Of a stretch of DNA of 64,000 nt, positions 25,167 to 35,568 are shown one piece after another. The DNA is from Cheiracanthium punctorium. Its lineage: Eukaryota; Arthropoda; Arachnida; Araneae; Cheiracanthiidae. Positions within the stretch are counted from its first letter, which is position 1, and every line of letters starts with the position of its first letter. The position numbers and the translations under genes are program-made. Location: assembly GCA_038373885.1 (NCBI GenBank), contig JAWZYV010013271.1:248001-312000 (forward strand), written 5' to 3'. A model generated the notes under the pieces. It did not search any database. It saw nothing but the letters and a program-made list of their open reading frames with translations, and was not told the DNA's origin.

Positions 25167-25790
25167 AGAAACGAAAAGGAGTGACTTTCCGAAAACTTAC
25201 AATTAAGATCAACCAACCATTTAAATAAATTTTAATCAATGAATAAATCAAACATATATTCCAAATTGAAGCTTAATCGAATGCGCCGTTTAAACGCTAG
25301 CGCACTTTCAAGAATTTCTCCCCATAAGTCATTAAAGAAATCTTTGTCGTATCCCCGTACTAAGTCCCCTACACATCAAAATCAATACCGGTCTTACGAT
25401 GATGGTAATAACATATATATACAATTTGAGCTCAATCGAATATGCCATTTAATGCTAGCGCAATTTCAAGAATTTTCCCCCATAGGCCATAATGTAAAAA
25501 AAAAATCTTTGTCGTAGCGCTGTAGAAAAACTATAAGACCTATACACACAAAAATCAATACCGATCTTGCGACGGTGGTTTATAACATATATACCCTCAA
25601 TCGAATCCCCCGTTTAGGAGCTGTCGCGTTCACTCACACACACAAACACACATACATACATACATCTCGTAAAAATAGCATAAATGAATTCAGAAGACCT
25701 CAAAACGTGTAAACACACCAAAATCTCAAAGTCGAACTTTTTCATGATTACAATACTTTCGTTACATAGTATGTTCGGAAAGTAAAAATA
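25167..25790 (-). mobile_element. DINE-1/HINE-like element, second copy
   Basis: The reverse-orientation copy of the 14.95-15.89 kb family. It begins ACTTTCCGAAAACTTAC and ends ATGTTCGGAAAGT (about 25771-25783), giving visible subterminal inverted repeats. It contains two tandem units and an (AC/AT)n core at about 25633-25665. Confidence 0.6.
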
Positions 25791-26001
25791 CGGCACACTC
25801 GTGAATAATGATGTACTTCCCAAATTAATGGAATAGGGAAGAAAAGCAGGGACGACGCATGGATTACGATAGGCTTTTAATATTTTGACCTTTAGTGCAT
25901 ATTTAAAGTATGATTTTTTTCAGATTTGATATTTTTTCTAAATTATTGTTTTCTACAGTCTCCATCTCGGCCCCATTTCAAAGTAATTTGTACGTACATA
26001 T

Positions 26002-26914
26002 TGTTGCGGAATTACTCTGCTACTCCTGGGGTTCGTCGTTCTAAAGTCCTGTTGGTGTAAAAAGTTCAAGTCACTTGTCAGGATGGAACACAAACTTTAA
26101 TGCTTCTAGAACTTCGTAGAACAATCAGCTGTACACAATTCACAAGCACAATCTAGCAGTAACGTGCTTTTAACAATCCGCTTGGATCAGAAGCTCTCAC
26201 AAATGCTGTATTTCTCACACAAAATAAGTCACTTTCACAGGCAAAAAATTCCGTTGAAATATTCAAGGGATATAGTACACAATCCCTTAAGACACAGCAA
26301 TGAAGAATTTACACACAGCACTTTAAAAACAGCTTCACAAAAGAAGCTAAAACACAGCTTCTATAGCACTATCAATTCACACAAAACAAGCGTACTGAGA
26401 GCTCTTCACACGTTGAGCGTTCAACCCGCACTGAACATTCGGGGCGACGCGCGCTTCTATAAATAGCCGACGCAGGAGGCACAAGAGGTTTCCAGAAAAG
26501 TCAATTTCTCGAAGGTTCTACATAAAGCGTGAATTTTGATTACGTCATAGAAGAGAAATGTTAGGTTATTATGCGTTTTAATGCAGGAAAAAAAACTTCC
26601 AGGCCCCATTGGGAAAATCGCGCCAAATGACCAAAAAGTCGCCAAGCTTGGAGACTTTTGGCGAAATATCGCCAAATTTGGCGCCAAAAATAAGTCCCCA
26701 AATGTGAAGAGATCTAAGCTTTAGGACTAATATTTCTCGAGATTTCTAGAACCTCCATTGAAAAACAATGGCAAACCGAAACCCCCATATCTCCGGTTCT
26801 AATAGGCTGATTTTGATGCAACAAAAAGCAAAATTTATCTATTTGAAGCGTAGAATACGAATTTTAAACCATTTTAAGCCACAGAGCAGCGGGTTGCCCC
26901 GAAAATTCGTAACA
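26002..26914 (+). mobile_element. Solo LTR candidate, TGTTGCGG...GTAACA
   Basis: Starts TGTTGCGGAATTAC and ends AATTCGTAACA, so TG...CA termini with a 4-bp inverted TGTT/AACA. It is flanked by ATAT on both sides (25998-26001, 26915-26918). A TATA-like TATAAATA lies at about 26457-26464. No primer-binding site or internal region adjoins it. Orientation is taken from the TATA motif. The AT-rich 4-bp duplication is weak evidence on its own. Confidence 0.45.
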
Positions 26915-27059
26915 ATATTTATATGCGAAATCATACCCCCCGACTAACGCAATGGGACCGAGCTCTAACTGTGTAAGTTCGGCATATACTGCATATCACT
27001 GTTAAAGTGATTTTGCGGGACCCTGTAAAAAACATAAAAAAAGAAGAAAGAAGAAAAAA

Positions 27060-28425
27060 AAAGCAACCAAAAAGGAAGAAAATCTGAAAAACTTTCAGAT
27101 TTTAAATACGCACCAAAGTGCTATATATTAAAAACATTTCATAATTTATGCGTCGTCCTTATTTTCTTCCTTATTCCATTAAATTGGAAAGCGTATCATT
27201 ATTCATGACTGTGCCGCATTTTTCTTCCTTGTTTCATAAAACCCATCTTTGGAATCGAAATCTATCTTAAAATCGCCTATTTAAACTATTTTACAATCGT
27301 TGCCAAGTATATTACAACTATACTTCACCGTCTTAAGTATTGTTTCGAATGTGCATCATAATCCATGAGTGTGCCGTGTTTCTCTTTCTGGGTTGATTCC
27401 TACTTTAACGCCCCGACTCTCGCCAAGGTGGCGATCATTAAACATATGGAGGTACTACGACGATTTTGTATATTTATGTTGCAATCGTCATTTAGAATTA
27501 AAATGGCGATTTAGCACAACAGTAAGTAAAGCATTCCGTTACATTTTTATTTATTTTGGGTTGCCAATTAATGTAGTTTTAATAATTAAGTGTCTTAAAT
27601 TCCTTAACAGGTGCGTTTATCGCTAATTTGTTCACTTTAGTTTTCATATAGTTCTTTTGGGAGCGTTGAAACTTGTCCATATGTCCTAGAGACCCATGAC
27701 TGCAAAGCTCGTCAAAGTGCGGGATTTTTTAGGTTTCCAAGAGTGGGGGCGTTAAAATAGGAATCAACTCTTACTTGTACCGTAAAACACATCTTTGGAA
27801 TCGAAATCTATCTTAAAATCAACTACTGAAACTGTTTTACAATCTTCTGAAGGCATATTCCAATTATATCCCGTAGACATTTTAAATACTGTTTGGAATG
27901 GGCATCATAATCCATGAGTGTACCGTGTTTTCCTTCCTTGTTCCATAAAACACTTCTTCGGAATAGAAATCTACATTGAAATCGCCTACCAAAACAGTTT
28001 CACAATTTTCGCCAGGCATAGTCAAACCATACTTCACCTTTATAAATACCATTTGGAAAGTGTATCATAATCTATGAGTGTACCGTATTTGTCTTCTCTG
28101 TTCTATAAAACACTTCTCCGGAATTAAAATCTATATTAAAATCGCCTACTAAAAGTTTTTTACAATATTCGCCAGGCGTTTTCTAACTATACTCGAAATA
28201 TATTTATAATAAATTGTCGCGCTTTGGCGCCAAATTTAGCGATCATTTATCAAAAATTGCAAACCTTGTGCGACTTTCAACATTTTATTAACGCCCCCCC
28301 CCTCTCCACGTTATCTGGCAAACACATTTCAAAAGTGACTCGACGCGAAAATTGTACCAAAATCGTGTCTACACAAAAAGCAAGGTTGAAATTAATAGCA
28401 CTCTGGTGCTAATAATTTAAGATAG
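27060..28425 (-). repeat. Composite 160-bp-unit repeat, near-complete copy
   Basis: The order on the plus strand is: a 25-nt palindrome (27079-27103), a 100-bp block, 160-bp tandem units (cataaaac anchors at 27235, 27781, 27944 and 28104), then a 200-bp block ending in the TAGCACTCTGGTGCTAAT hairpin near 28397. A TIR-bounded insert lies at 27392-27771. The copy at 43.98-45.24 kb has the same order, including the insert. It could be a Helitron/Helentron relative because of the terminal hairpin ending CTAA, but this is not proven. Confidence 0.6.
27392..27771. mobile_element. MITE with GGTTGATTCCTAC ends
   Basis: The left end GGTTGATTCCTACTTTAACG and the reverse of the right end (GAGTTGATTCCTATTTTAAC) are inverted repeats. 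It lies within one 160-bp unit. A relative sits at the same place in the other array (44297-44686). Superfamily unknown. Confidence 0.6.
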
Positions 28426-28485
28426 AAAAATTAATTTTAAGACAAAGGGCAGGTTTTAACCATTACTAATTATATAATATGATAT

Positions 28486-28605
28486 AGACAGCGTACACGG
28501 TCCCACAGCAGTCGAGCCGAGAAGGAGCTGGCCCTCCCAAGTACTGACCAAGCCGGATGCTGCTTCACTTGGCGTGTTCTTAAGGGAACGGAATTTAACG
28601 GTTAT
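28486..28605 (-). pseudogene. 5S rRNA-like relic (or 5S-derived SINE head)
   Basis: On the minus strand, AAGTGAAGCAGCATCCGG then CTTGGTCAGTACTTGGGAGG, followed by CTGTGGGACCGTG, matches the internal control region of 5S rRNA: box A with AGCAGC, then GGTCAGTACTTGGATGGG, then the CTGGGAACACC region. The box C equivalent is altered, and there is no T-run terminator directly after it. A degenerate 5S pseudogene or the head of a 5S-derived SINE fits; an active 5S gene does not. Confidence 0.55.
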
Positions 28606-29168
28606 TTTATATGGGCTTACGGAAAGATTTATATGGGCGCCCATGAGATGCTATAATACTCTATTTTAAATAAGGTACATGACAGAGTACGTAGGAATAA
28701 CATACATAAATCATGACATAACCAATGCCTATTTATGCAAGTTACAGCAGGGACGGACAGACAAGAAAACAAAAATCATAAACACTTTTTAACTTTTGTG
28801 GGAAGTGTCAAAAATCCAGACATTTTAGAGACGAAAAGAAACACTGTAGCAAGTTTATGAGAGTATCTTATTTTCGCCAGGGTTTTCGCGTTACTAGCGT
28901 TTACGCACGCCAAATATGTTTTCAAAACTACTTAACCTCCTAAGGACAGAGCCCGTCTCTCATACGGGCTGCGATATTGCGATTTCTTTTCCAGTTCCGT
29001 ATAGTATAAATACTCAGTGACGCACTAGCGAACTTCTATCTAAGAAGATTCATAACATAACTTATTTTCCTTACCCATAAGTAAGGAATTCAATCTCGAT
29101 CCCACGGGAACGGGATCCTGCGGGATCCCGCACAAATATTTGCTGGACTGGTCCCGCGAGATTAAGAC

Positions 29169-29343
29169 TAGGGATGGACGCGAGACGAAAAATTGGCGTC
29201 TCGCCTCTCGCAAAACAGCCGAAAAGCTTGTCTCGTCTCGCAAAAATCCCTATATCATAATGTTAAAAATGTTTGTCTCGTCTCGCAAAAAAATTGTAAA
29301 TCTCTGTCTCGTCTCGCAAAAAGTCGTCTCGCGTCCATCCCTA
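29169..29343. mobile_element. hAT MITE, TAGGGATGGACGCGAGACGA ends, 175 bp
   Basis: Starts TAGGGATGGACGCGAGAC and ends CGTCCATCCCTA. It is flanked by a perfect 8-bp duplication ATTAAGAC (29161-29168 and 29344-29351). The interior is repeated CTCGTCTCGC motifs. Nested in the left part of the outer element. Confidence 0.92.
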
Positions 29344-29622
29344 ATTAAGACCGTAATTCCGCGGGATTGAAACTGAAAAATAAATTATTTTTATTACATT
29401 TTCACGCCTCTTTCCCGATCATCCATTGGCCAAAAATGTTTGCATAAGATGAACAATAAGAACTAGTGATCTTGTGCGCTCATACCTATTGGCAGGCAGG
29501 CGCCTTAGTTCCCCCCCCCCCCCCAGCTCCCATGTTGTTATGATTTACGTACTGGTATAACGCAGAAGGGCTTCAATACTAAATATTGTATCTTCCTGGA
29601 ACAGAACCCTTTACTTGTCCTC

Positions 29623-30327
29623 TAGAGATGAGACGGGCTCAGGCCGAGCCCGGGCCCGAACCGGGCTCGGGCTCTGTAATTCACAATTGCGTTCGGGCTC
29701 AGGCGGGCTCGGGCTCGTGAGAAATTTCTCCTTTATTGAACACACTCCTTGAAACATATTTTAAAAAGTGATTCACGAGGGAAATAAAAGTACAGTCAAC
29801 TCCGGTTATAGTGAACCTCTGCGGACCATCCAATTTCGTCCACTATATCCGAAGTTCACTAAAACCCAAGTGTCTTCATGATGGATAGAGATACTGTATG
29901 TGAATCGGCACTAATGGTTTGCGTTCACTATAGCCGATGGTTCACTCTATCCGGGTTCACTATGACCGGAGTTGACTGTACTTATTAAAAAAAATAGCGG
30001 CACTGACGCCTAGAAGGTGCGTTAAGCTCTTTGGATATTTCAGAACGGCGCGGCGGCTTATATTGATTAGTTAGTTATGAGATCCGACATTATTTGATAA
30101 ACATGGATATATAAAAAATTAGAAAGTGCATTGAGAGTTTGCAACTCTAACGGCAACATTCATTGTATACTATCAATGAATTAATTGGATTTTTTTTTAT
30201 CTTAGCTGAAATTTCGGGCTCGGGCTTCGACTTAAATAATATTGCTCGGGCTCGGGCGGGCTCGGATTAAAAGTCCTCGGGCTCGGGCGGGCTCGGGCTT
30301 CAAAAAATGAGCCCGAACTCATCTCTA
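29623..30327. mobile_element. hAT non-autonomous element, GGGCTCGGGC motifs, 705 bp
   Basis: Starts TAGAGATGAGACGGGCTC and ends CCGAACTCATCTCTA. It is flanked by a perfect 8-bp duplication TTGTCCTC (29615-29622 and 30328-30335). Subterminal regions are runs of CGGGCTCGGGC. It carries a pogo-type MITE inside. Confidence 0.92.
29793..29978. mobile_element. Pogo/Tigger MITE, 186 bp, nested in the hAT element
   Basis: The left end CAGTCAACTCCGGTTATAGT and the reversed right end (CAGTCAACTCCGGTCATAGT) differ at one position over 20. TA lies on both sides (29791-29792, 29979-29980). The ends strongly resemble Tigger/pogo terminal repeats. Confidence 0.9.
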
Positions 30328-30835
30328 TTGTCCTCCCCCTCCATTCACAACCATATGGCCATCCATGCTAGGATATCTTTAAAAGGTGAACTTCAGCTAA
30401 CCACTAAAAAATGTATGGCTCCTCAGAAATTTCATAAAAAGAATAAAAAAAATCTTTTGCTAAGCGCTTTTGTATTCTCTATCAAAATTAGATGAAGTCT
30501 AGGAAGACGAGTGCCTCTTTACGTTGTCTTTTTTTATATTCTTCTATTTTAGCAACTAAGAAATAACAGCATAGTATTATGAATATCCTGACTATAATTT
30601 TCATATTTATGCAAGGTATTGTATTAATTATGAAATAAGATAAAGTATTCTTATTAATGCTAAACTTCATAGAGCGTATAATATGACTTTTTCCTACTTT
30701 TCTCTATCGAAATCAATTTTTAGTTGAATGAAATATTAATTGCGGGATTGCGGGATCCCGCGGGATCAACAAATCTCAATCCCGCAATCCCGCGAAGCGA
30801 AAAACAGTGCGGGATTGCATTCCCTACCCATGTCC

Positions 30836-31531
30836 CGGGTGATTCAGAAAAAGATGTTAAAGTGATTATCTTTTAAATAGTAAGTAATCGAAACATATTT
30901 TCAATTAGAAAATCTCAAATTCAGAGTAGCTTTCAGTTATGCCTTTTTTTTTTTTACTAGCGGCTATATACGCATATTAAAATACGAAATTTAGTATTTA
31001 TAGAGTCCCTCCTTTCCTGCCACTTACATTTATAAAAATTTTTCTTTGTGTAAGAAGGTAAATAAAAAAAATGCCTATGCTTCTAAGTGGTATAGTTACC
31101 AAAATATCGGAATTTGAAAATTGTGGCATTTGTCACCAAATACTAACAATACACTTTTGAGATGTCTCAAAAGTGAGAAAAAAACAGTCAGTCGTACGAC
31201 TTCCACGTTACAAGTGAAAATTTCTTGTCAAGCTTTCTAAAATTTATATTTATGCAGGTTAAACAGGTTTTCACGCGTTATTGTATTTTTCTTAACCAAA
31301 AAATAAACATTTATGAGCGTTTATTCACATATGTTATACATTTCATACATTTGAAATTCTTTGTAAGAAATTTTTTAATGTTCTTTTATGGCTGTAATGT
31401 TTGTAAGGTTTTATGATATTCTCACAATGTCCGATACTTTTGTACGTTCGTACACATTTTAACGCAATTTTCACTGGGTTAGCGTTGGGAATTTTTGATA
31501 TTTTGACTTAATCACATTTCAAATTTCGCGC
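30836..31531. other. No gene recognised
   Basis: AT-rich sequence with a T-run near 30945. No terminal repeats or coding similarity seen. Confidence 0.4.
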
Positions 31532-31539
31532 TCGACTTG

Positions 31540-31710
31540 CAGGGGCGTAGCCAGAAATTTTTCATGGAGGGGGGGGGTTATGACTACTGTAACTCATACA
31601 TATGTATACGTGTGTGTGATAATGTAGAGAAGAACATACATTTTGTATGGCAAAAAATTCCTCATGGGGGGGATATGACCCCCTAACCCCCCCCCCTTGG
31701 CTACGCCTCT
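31540..31710. mobile_element. hAT MITE, CAGGGGCGTAGCCA ends, 171 bp
   Basis: Starts CAGGGGCGTAGCCAGAAATT and ends CCTTGGCTACGCCTCTG. It is flanked by a perfect 8-bp duplication TCGACTTG (31532-31539 and 31711-31718). Same family as 17310-17481 and the truncated copy at 55303. Confidence 0.92.
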
Positions 31711-31718
31711 GTCGACTT

Positions 31719-32755
31719 GTGTGCACATTTAAAATTTAAAAAGAGAGAGGGAGTGCTCGGACAGGCCACAACGTGACACAGCTGGTATATGCGTATGGTA
31801 TACATCAGCGATACACATTTTTCTGCACGTGTTGAATTTTGTTCGATTTAATCAATAACTATTTACGTAAATTTATTAATTATCAATAATTATGTACTTA
31901 CTTTGTAATGAACAGTAATCCTATTTAATTTGTAATGAATGATGGATTTATAATTCAAATTCAAAAACATTGTAATAGTATAACACTTATAATTCAAATA
32001 ATATACAGTATATAATTATTAACACTCTCTACATTATGAAATTAACTTGATTGCACATTAACTATGCAGGTATCTAAATTAAGTACAGATTTTTAAATAA
32101 ATAATCGAAAATTATAGCACCTACCCAGCTAGAAAAAGACTGCACTTTTTTTTTTGCAAAAACATTTAGATTGTACACAATTTGTATATAAAAAGGCGAT
32201 ACTTTTTAATATTTTGAAACTATACACCTGTTGTGCAAATTAAATACAGCATTTACGTATACTGAAACAAAAATTTGCGTAATTTGAAAGGATTTTCAGA
32301 AAAATCTGAAAATCTAATCAAAAAATTTTTAAATCCGATGCCTATAACTGAAGTTGAGTGATCACCTATCATGTCACCAAATTTCATTTCTTTCACTTTA
32401 GTCGTTATTATGTGATATTCTAACAAAAATTTACGCACTTTGAAAGAATTTTCGGATTATCTCAAAATCTAATGAATTTTTTTAAAACACAACGCCTATA
32501 GTTTAAGTTAAGTGACCACCTATCATATCCCCAAATTTTATTTCATTCGCTTCAGTCAGTTTTACGTGATGTGCGAACAAAAAAAAACGTCACTCACAAG
32601 ACGACAGACAGACAATTTTTTTAACCACCGTACTGAATTTTTTTATACCAAGTAGTGTACTGGCAAATTCTAATTTACTTATTTAGATACATAAAAGTTC
32701 TCATTCCGAAATCGAAATAACAATCAATTCAAACTTTAGTCATTTCAAGTAGAAC
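31719..32755. other. AT-rich DNA with a 156-bp imperfect duplication
   Basis: AACAAAAATTTGCGTAATTT at about 32266 recurs, diverged, at about 32422 with the block that follows it (period about 156). The end near 32600 has ACGACAGACAGACA. Repeat-derived, class unknown. Confidence 0.4.
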
Positions 32756-32830
32756 CCGTCTGGTGTTTATAACGCTCGCCTACCACGCCTTGGGTCTACG
32801 GTTCGATACCAATCTCGGAGCTAGAAGAGC
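32756..32830 (+). repeat. tRNA-derived SINE head
   Basis: The segment around AACGCTCGCCTACCACGCC, followed by a B-box GGTTCGATACC at 32800-32810, has the pol III promoter arrangement of tRNA-derived SINEs. Its relation to a tRNA acceptor stem is lost, since no pairing 3' stem is seen. The SINE tail probably runs toward 33000 but its end was not identified. Confidence 0.6.
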
Positions 32831-33644
32831 GCAGTTTAAAACTTACTTGAAGTTTTTACGTATGATAACTGGTAGCAATACTAAAATTCAAAGAAAGGAG
32901 GAAGAAATTTCAGCTGGCAAGACATGGCGTAGCTATGACGCCACAATACATTCTTTCCCCATATGTATCTGAGCGTGACGGTCACCCGAATTCAGTGATT
33001 TTTATCCGTCTCAAAAATGCCCAACTCGCCTAAAGAAGTTTTCACTTCAATAAAATTACTTTTCAACTGACGTTAATTTATGTTAGTGGTCATTCCAGCT
33101 ATGTACGACTCTAGCAAATCCTATTTTAACTAGAATTTTCTTGTGACGCATATTTGGTAGTTTACAGAGAAAGTTAACTCACACCATTACTTTGTCATTC
33201 TCTGTTACACGTTCAAATTCCTTCTCTAAAAGACTAGAAGCATGACGTTATGAGTGGATGTAGACTAATTTACCAATGATTTCAAAGTACCTATCAGTTC
33301 CGGTAAAATTGTACCTGTTCATTAAACGCGTTTGATTGCGTTTAATTGCCATTTTCCATCAAATTGATCATCATTTAACTTTTATCAGATCATAGTTGGT
33401 CAGGTAAAGTGGTGTAAGTCGTCCTTTTTAACATTAATATCACGTTAATATTTCACTTACATGCATGCGATTTTTTTAATTAATTTTGTTAGACACAGAG
33501 TAGCATTAAAAAAATAAGTGATGGGAAATGAGGAACCGTATAAAAATTTAATTTTGTATTTTAATATGTATACAAATCCTAATTAATGTTTCTATCACTT
33601 GCGGTTAAAAGATAATCTCTATTTTGAATCACGTGGTATATATA

Positions 33645-34109
33645 TGTAATGTATAAAAAGGCACTTTGGGTTTAACTAGTTTGGGTATTGTTCAAGCGGG
33701 TACTTTCACTGTAAGTTTTGCTTTCCTATTATACTTGCTACGCGCGCTCTGGAGCTATGTTTTATTTCTTTAGTTAATTGTCAGACACCAAGTCCTTGAT
33801 TCTGCGTTCTTTTTAGTGTACACGTGTCCCCACGCCTTTGTAATCCCGGATGCAGGTCATGTTAATAAATGCATGTAATTCGATTAGAGATAAGAGAGAG
33901 ACGGAGTTATGTCTTAGCAACCCACGTGGTATGATAAGCATAAATACGCCCGCACCTCGAAAATCGACAACTTCTGACACAAGAACTGCTTAACTAGTAT
34001 ACGCAGATTTTCGTACCCTTCTCACTCTATGTTGTAACTTAAATGTAATGTTCAATAAACCATTTTACCTACCTTAACTCTGGAACTTTACTGGAATATC
34101 TGACGTCTC

Positions 34110-34110
<1 letters not shown>
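33645..34110 (+). mobile_element. Solo LTR, TGTAATG...CA, copy 1
   Basis: Nearly colinear with 62242-62718. It begins TGTAATGTATAAAAAGG, with a TATA box only about 7 nt from the 5' end. It contains the conserved CACGTGTCCCCACGCCTTTG and a polyadenylation-type AATAAA near 34053, and ends near CTCA. It lies between TA-rich tracts, so target duplications are uninformative. Confidence 0.6.
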
Positions 34111-34142
<32 letters not shown>

Positions 34143-34146
<4 letters not shown>

Positions 34147-35065
34147 ATAGAATAGCTAACTTACGTAATGTGGAATACCAAGATAATCCATTGATAAAGT
34201 GAAAAAAACAGATAGCACATGTTGCCAATTAACAAGCTTAAACCGAAAAAAGTGTATAAAAAGAGCCTTCAAAGCCAATGAAAGTTTGGAAAATTTGGAT
34301 ATAATGCGCCAAATGAGACTAGGTGGGCTTTAAGCCTAACCACATGTATCCACATGATTCGGATATGCAATGGAAAATTGAAATGGTGTGCTCTATCGTC
34401 ACCGCACACACATTTCAATTTAATCGGAAAAACAATAATATCTAGGTTTCTGCAAGTTACCTGACCATAAATAGGGTCATTTTGTAACCTGGGGGCGCGA
34501 CCATAGCTATTAGAAATAAACAACGAGGTAGTGAACCAGACATGAAGATCGAAGCTCTATTATGGAGGCAGTACTAGTGCATGATGCCATCAGAGAAAAC
34601 TAAATGCCATCATTAGACAAGTTTTGCCATGGAGTGCGGAAAAAAAAATAAAAAAAATCTGGATGTATGGAAAGAAAAGAGAAAAAAATAGTAATAATTG
34701 AATTAAATAATTAAATGAATAAATAATAAAATAAATATAACACTAGTATAGCTAACCTATGTTTAACGTAATACAAGCTGCAGTAGCTAAGAAGTACTTA
34801 GGTGAAGTTGTGGAAAAGGAGAAAAACTGTAGAAATTAATTATAATAGTAATGATAATGATAATAATTATATTAATATTACACATTTATTAATTGCTATT
34901 AATGCTAATATTATTGTAAGATATAAAGGTAAATAAGTACTTAGTATGGCTATATTAGTTACAGACTCATAAAAAGGAAAAAGTACCAGTAATCAACTAT
35001 TCTTAATTATACTTTTTTTGTATAAAATATATAGATACATATTTTATGATTTTTTTAAAAATTTA
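34143..35065. other. No gene recognised
   Basis: Between the LTR and the Penelope-like relic. The minus-strand frame at 34269-34523 is open for 84 codons but matches no family I know. Confidence 0.35.
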
Positions 35066-35568
35066 ATTTATAGAAAGAACCAACAACTAACCCCATCCTC
35101 ACCAACCAATATTCTGATTAGGACATGCAGTTTTTTTAATTACATAAAGGATATATTATTGAAGCTAGAAATTTACCTGGATAATTGTATTTTAGAGCAG
35201 TTTTATATAGGTCTGTTAAGTTATTGGCCTTAAAACTATTGGTACATAGTGACTCTATTCTATATTTATGATTGGAGATAATATTTCTAAATACAGAAGT
35301 GTGCATACATGAAGTAAAATGAGTGAAAACATTAACCTGAAAATAATAGTCGAAAATAAAGTCTGAAAATAAAGTCATTTCTTTTATTAAATATATTAAA
35401 GGATAGACTCTTATCATCATTAATTCTAATTTGTAAGTCTAAACAATTTATTAATCTATTCTCATTAGGATTTTTTATTAATTATAGGGCTGAATGGTAA
35501 GCTATTGGTAGGTGGTCAGTATCACTATAAGTATTGTCAGTAGCTATTGTTATTATGTCATCTATGTA

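Larger units (their letters stand above)
29082..30826. mobile_element. Outer hAT-type element hosting nested MITEs
   Basis: Ends are TAAGGAATTCAATC (left) and the reverse of GATTGCATTCCCTA (right). The flanking 8-mers CCCATAAG and CCCATGTC agree at 5 of 8 positions. Both subterminal regions are packed with GGGATCCCGC-type motifs (29100-29160, 30742-30815). All sequence between, apart from short stretches, is later insertions. Confidence 0.6.

Noticed and set aside
28486..28605. Functional 5S rRNA gene
   Set aside because: The box C region is altered, there is no T-rich terminator at the expected place and it is not in a tandem array.
32756..32830. Functional tRNA gene
   Set aside because: The B box is present, but the acceptor stem does not pair and the anticodon arm is irregular; it is called a SINE head.
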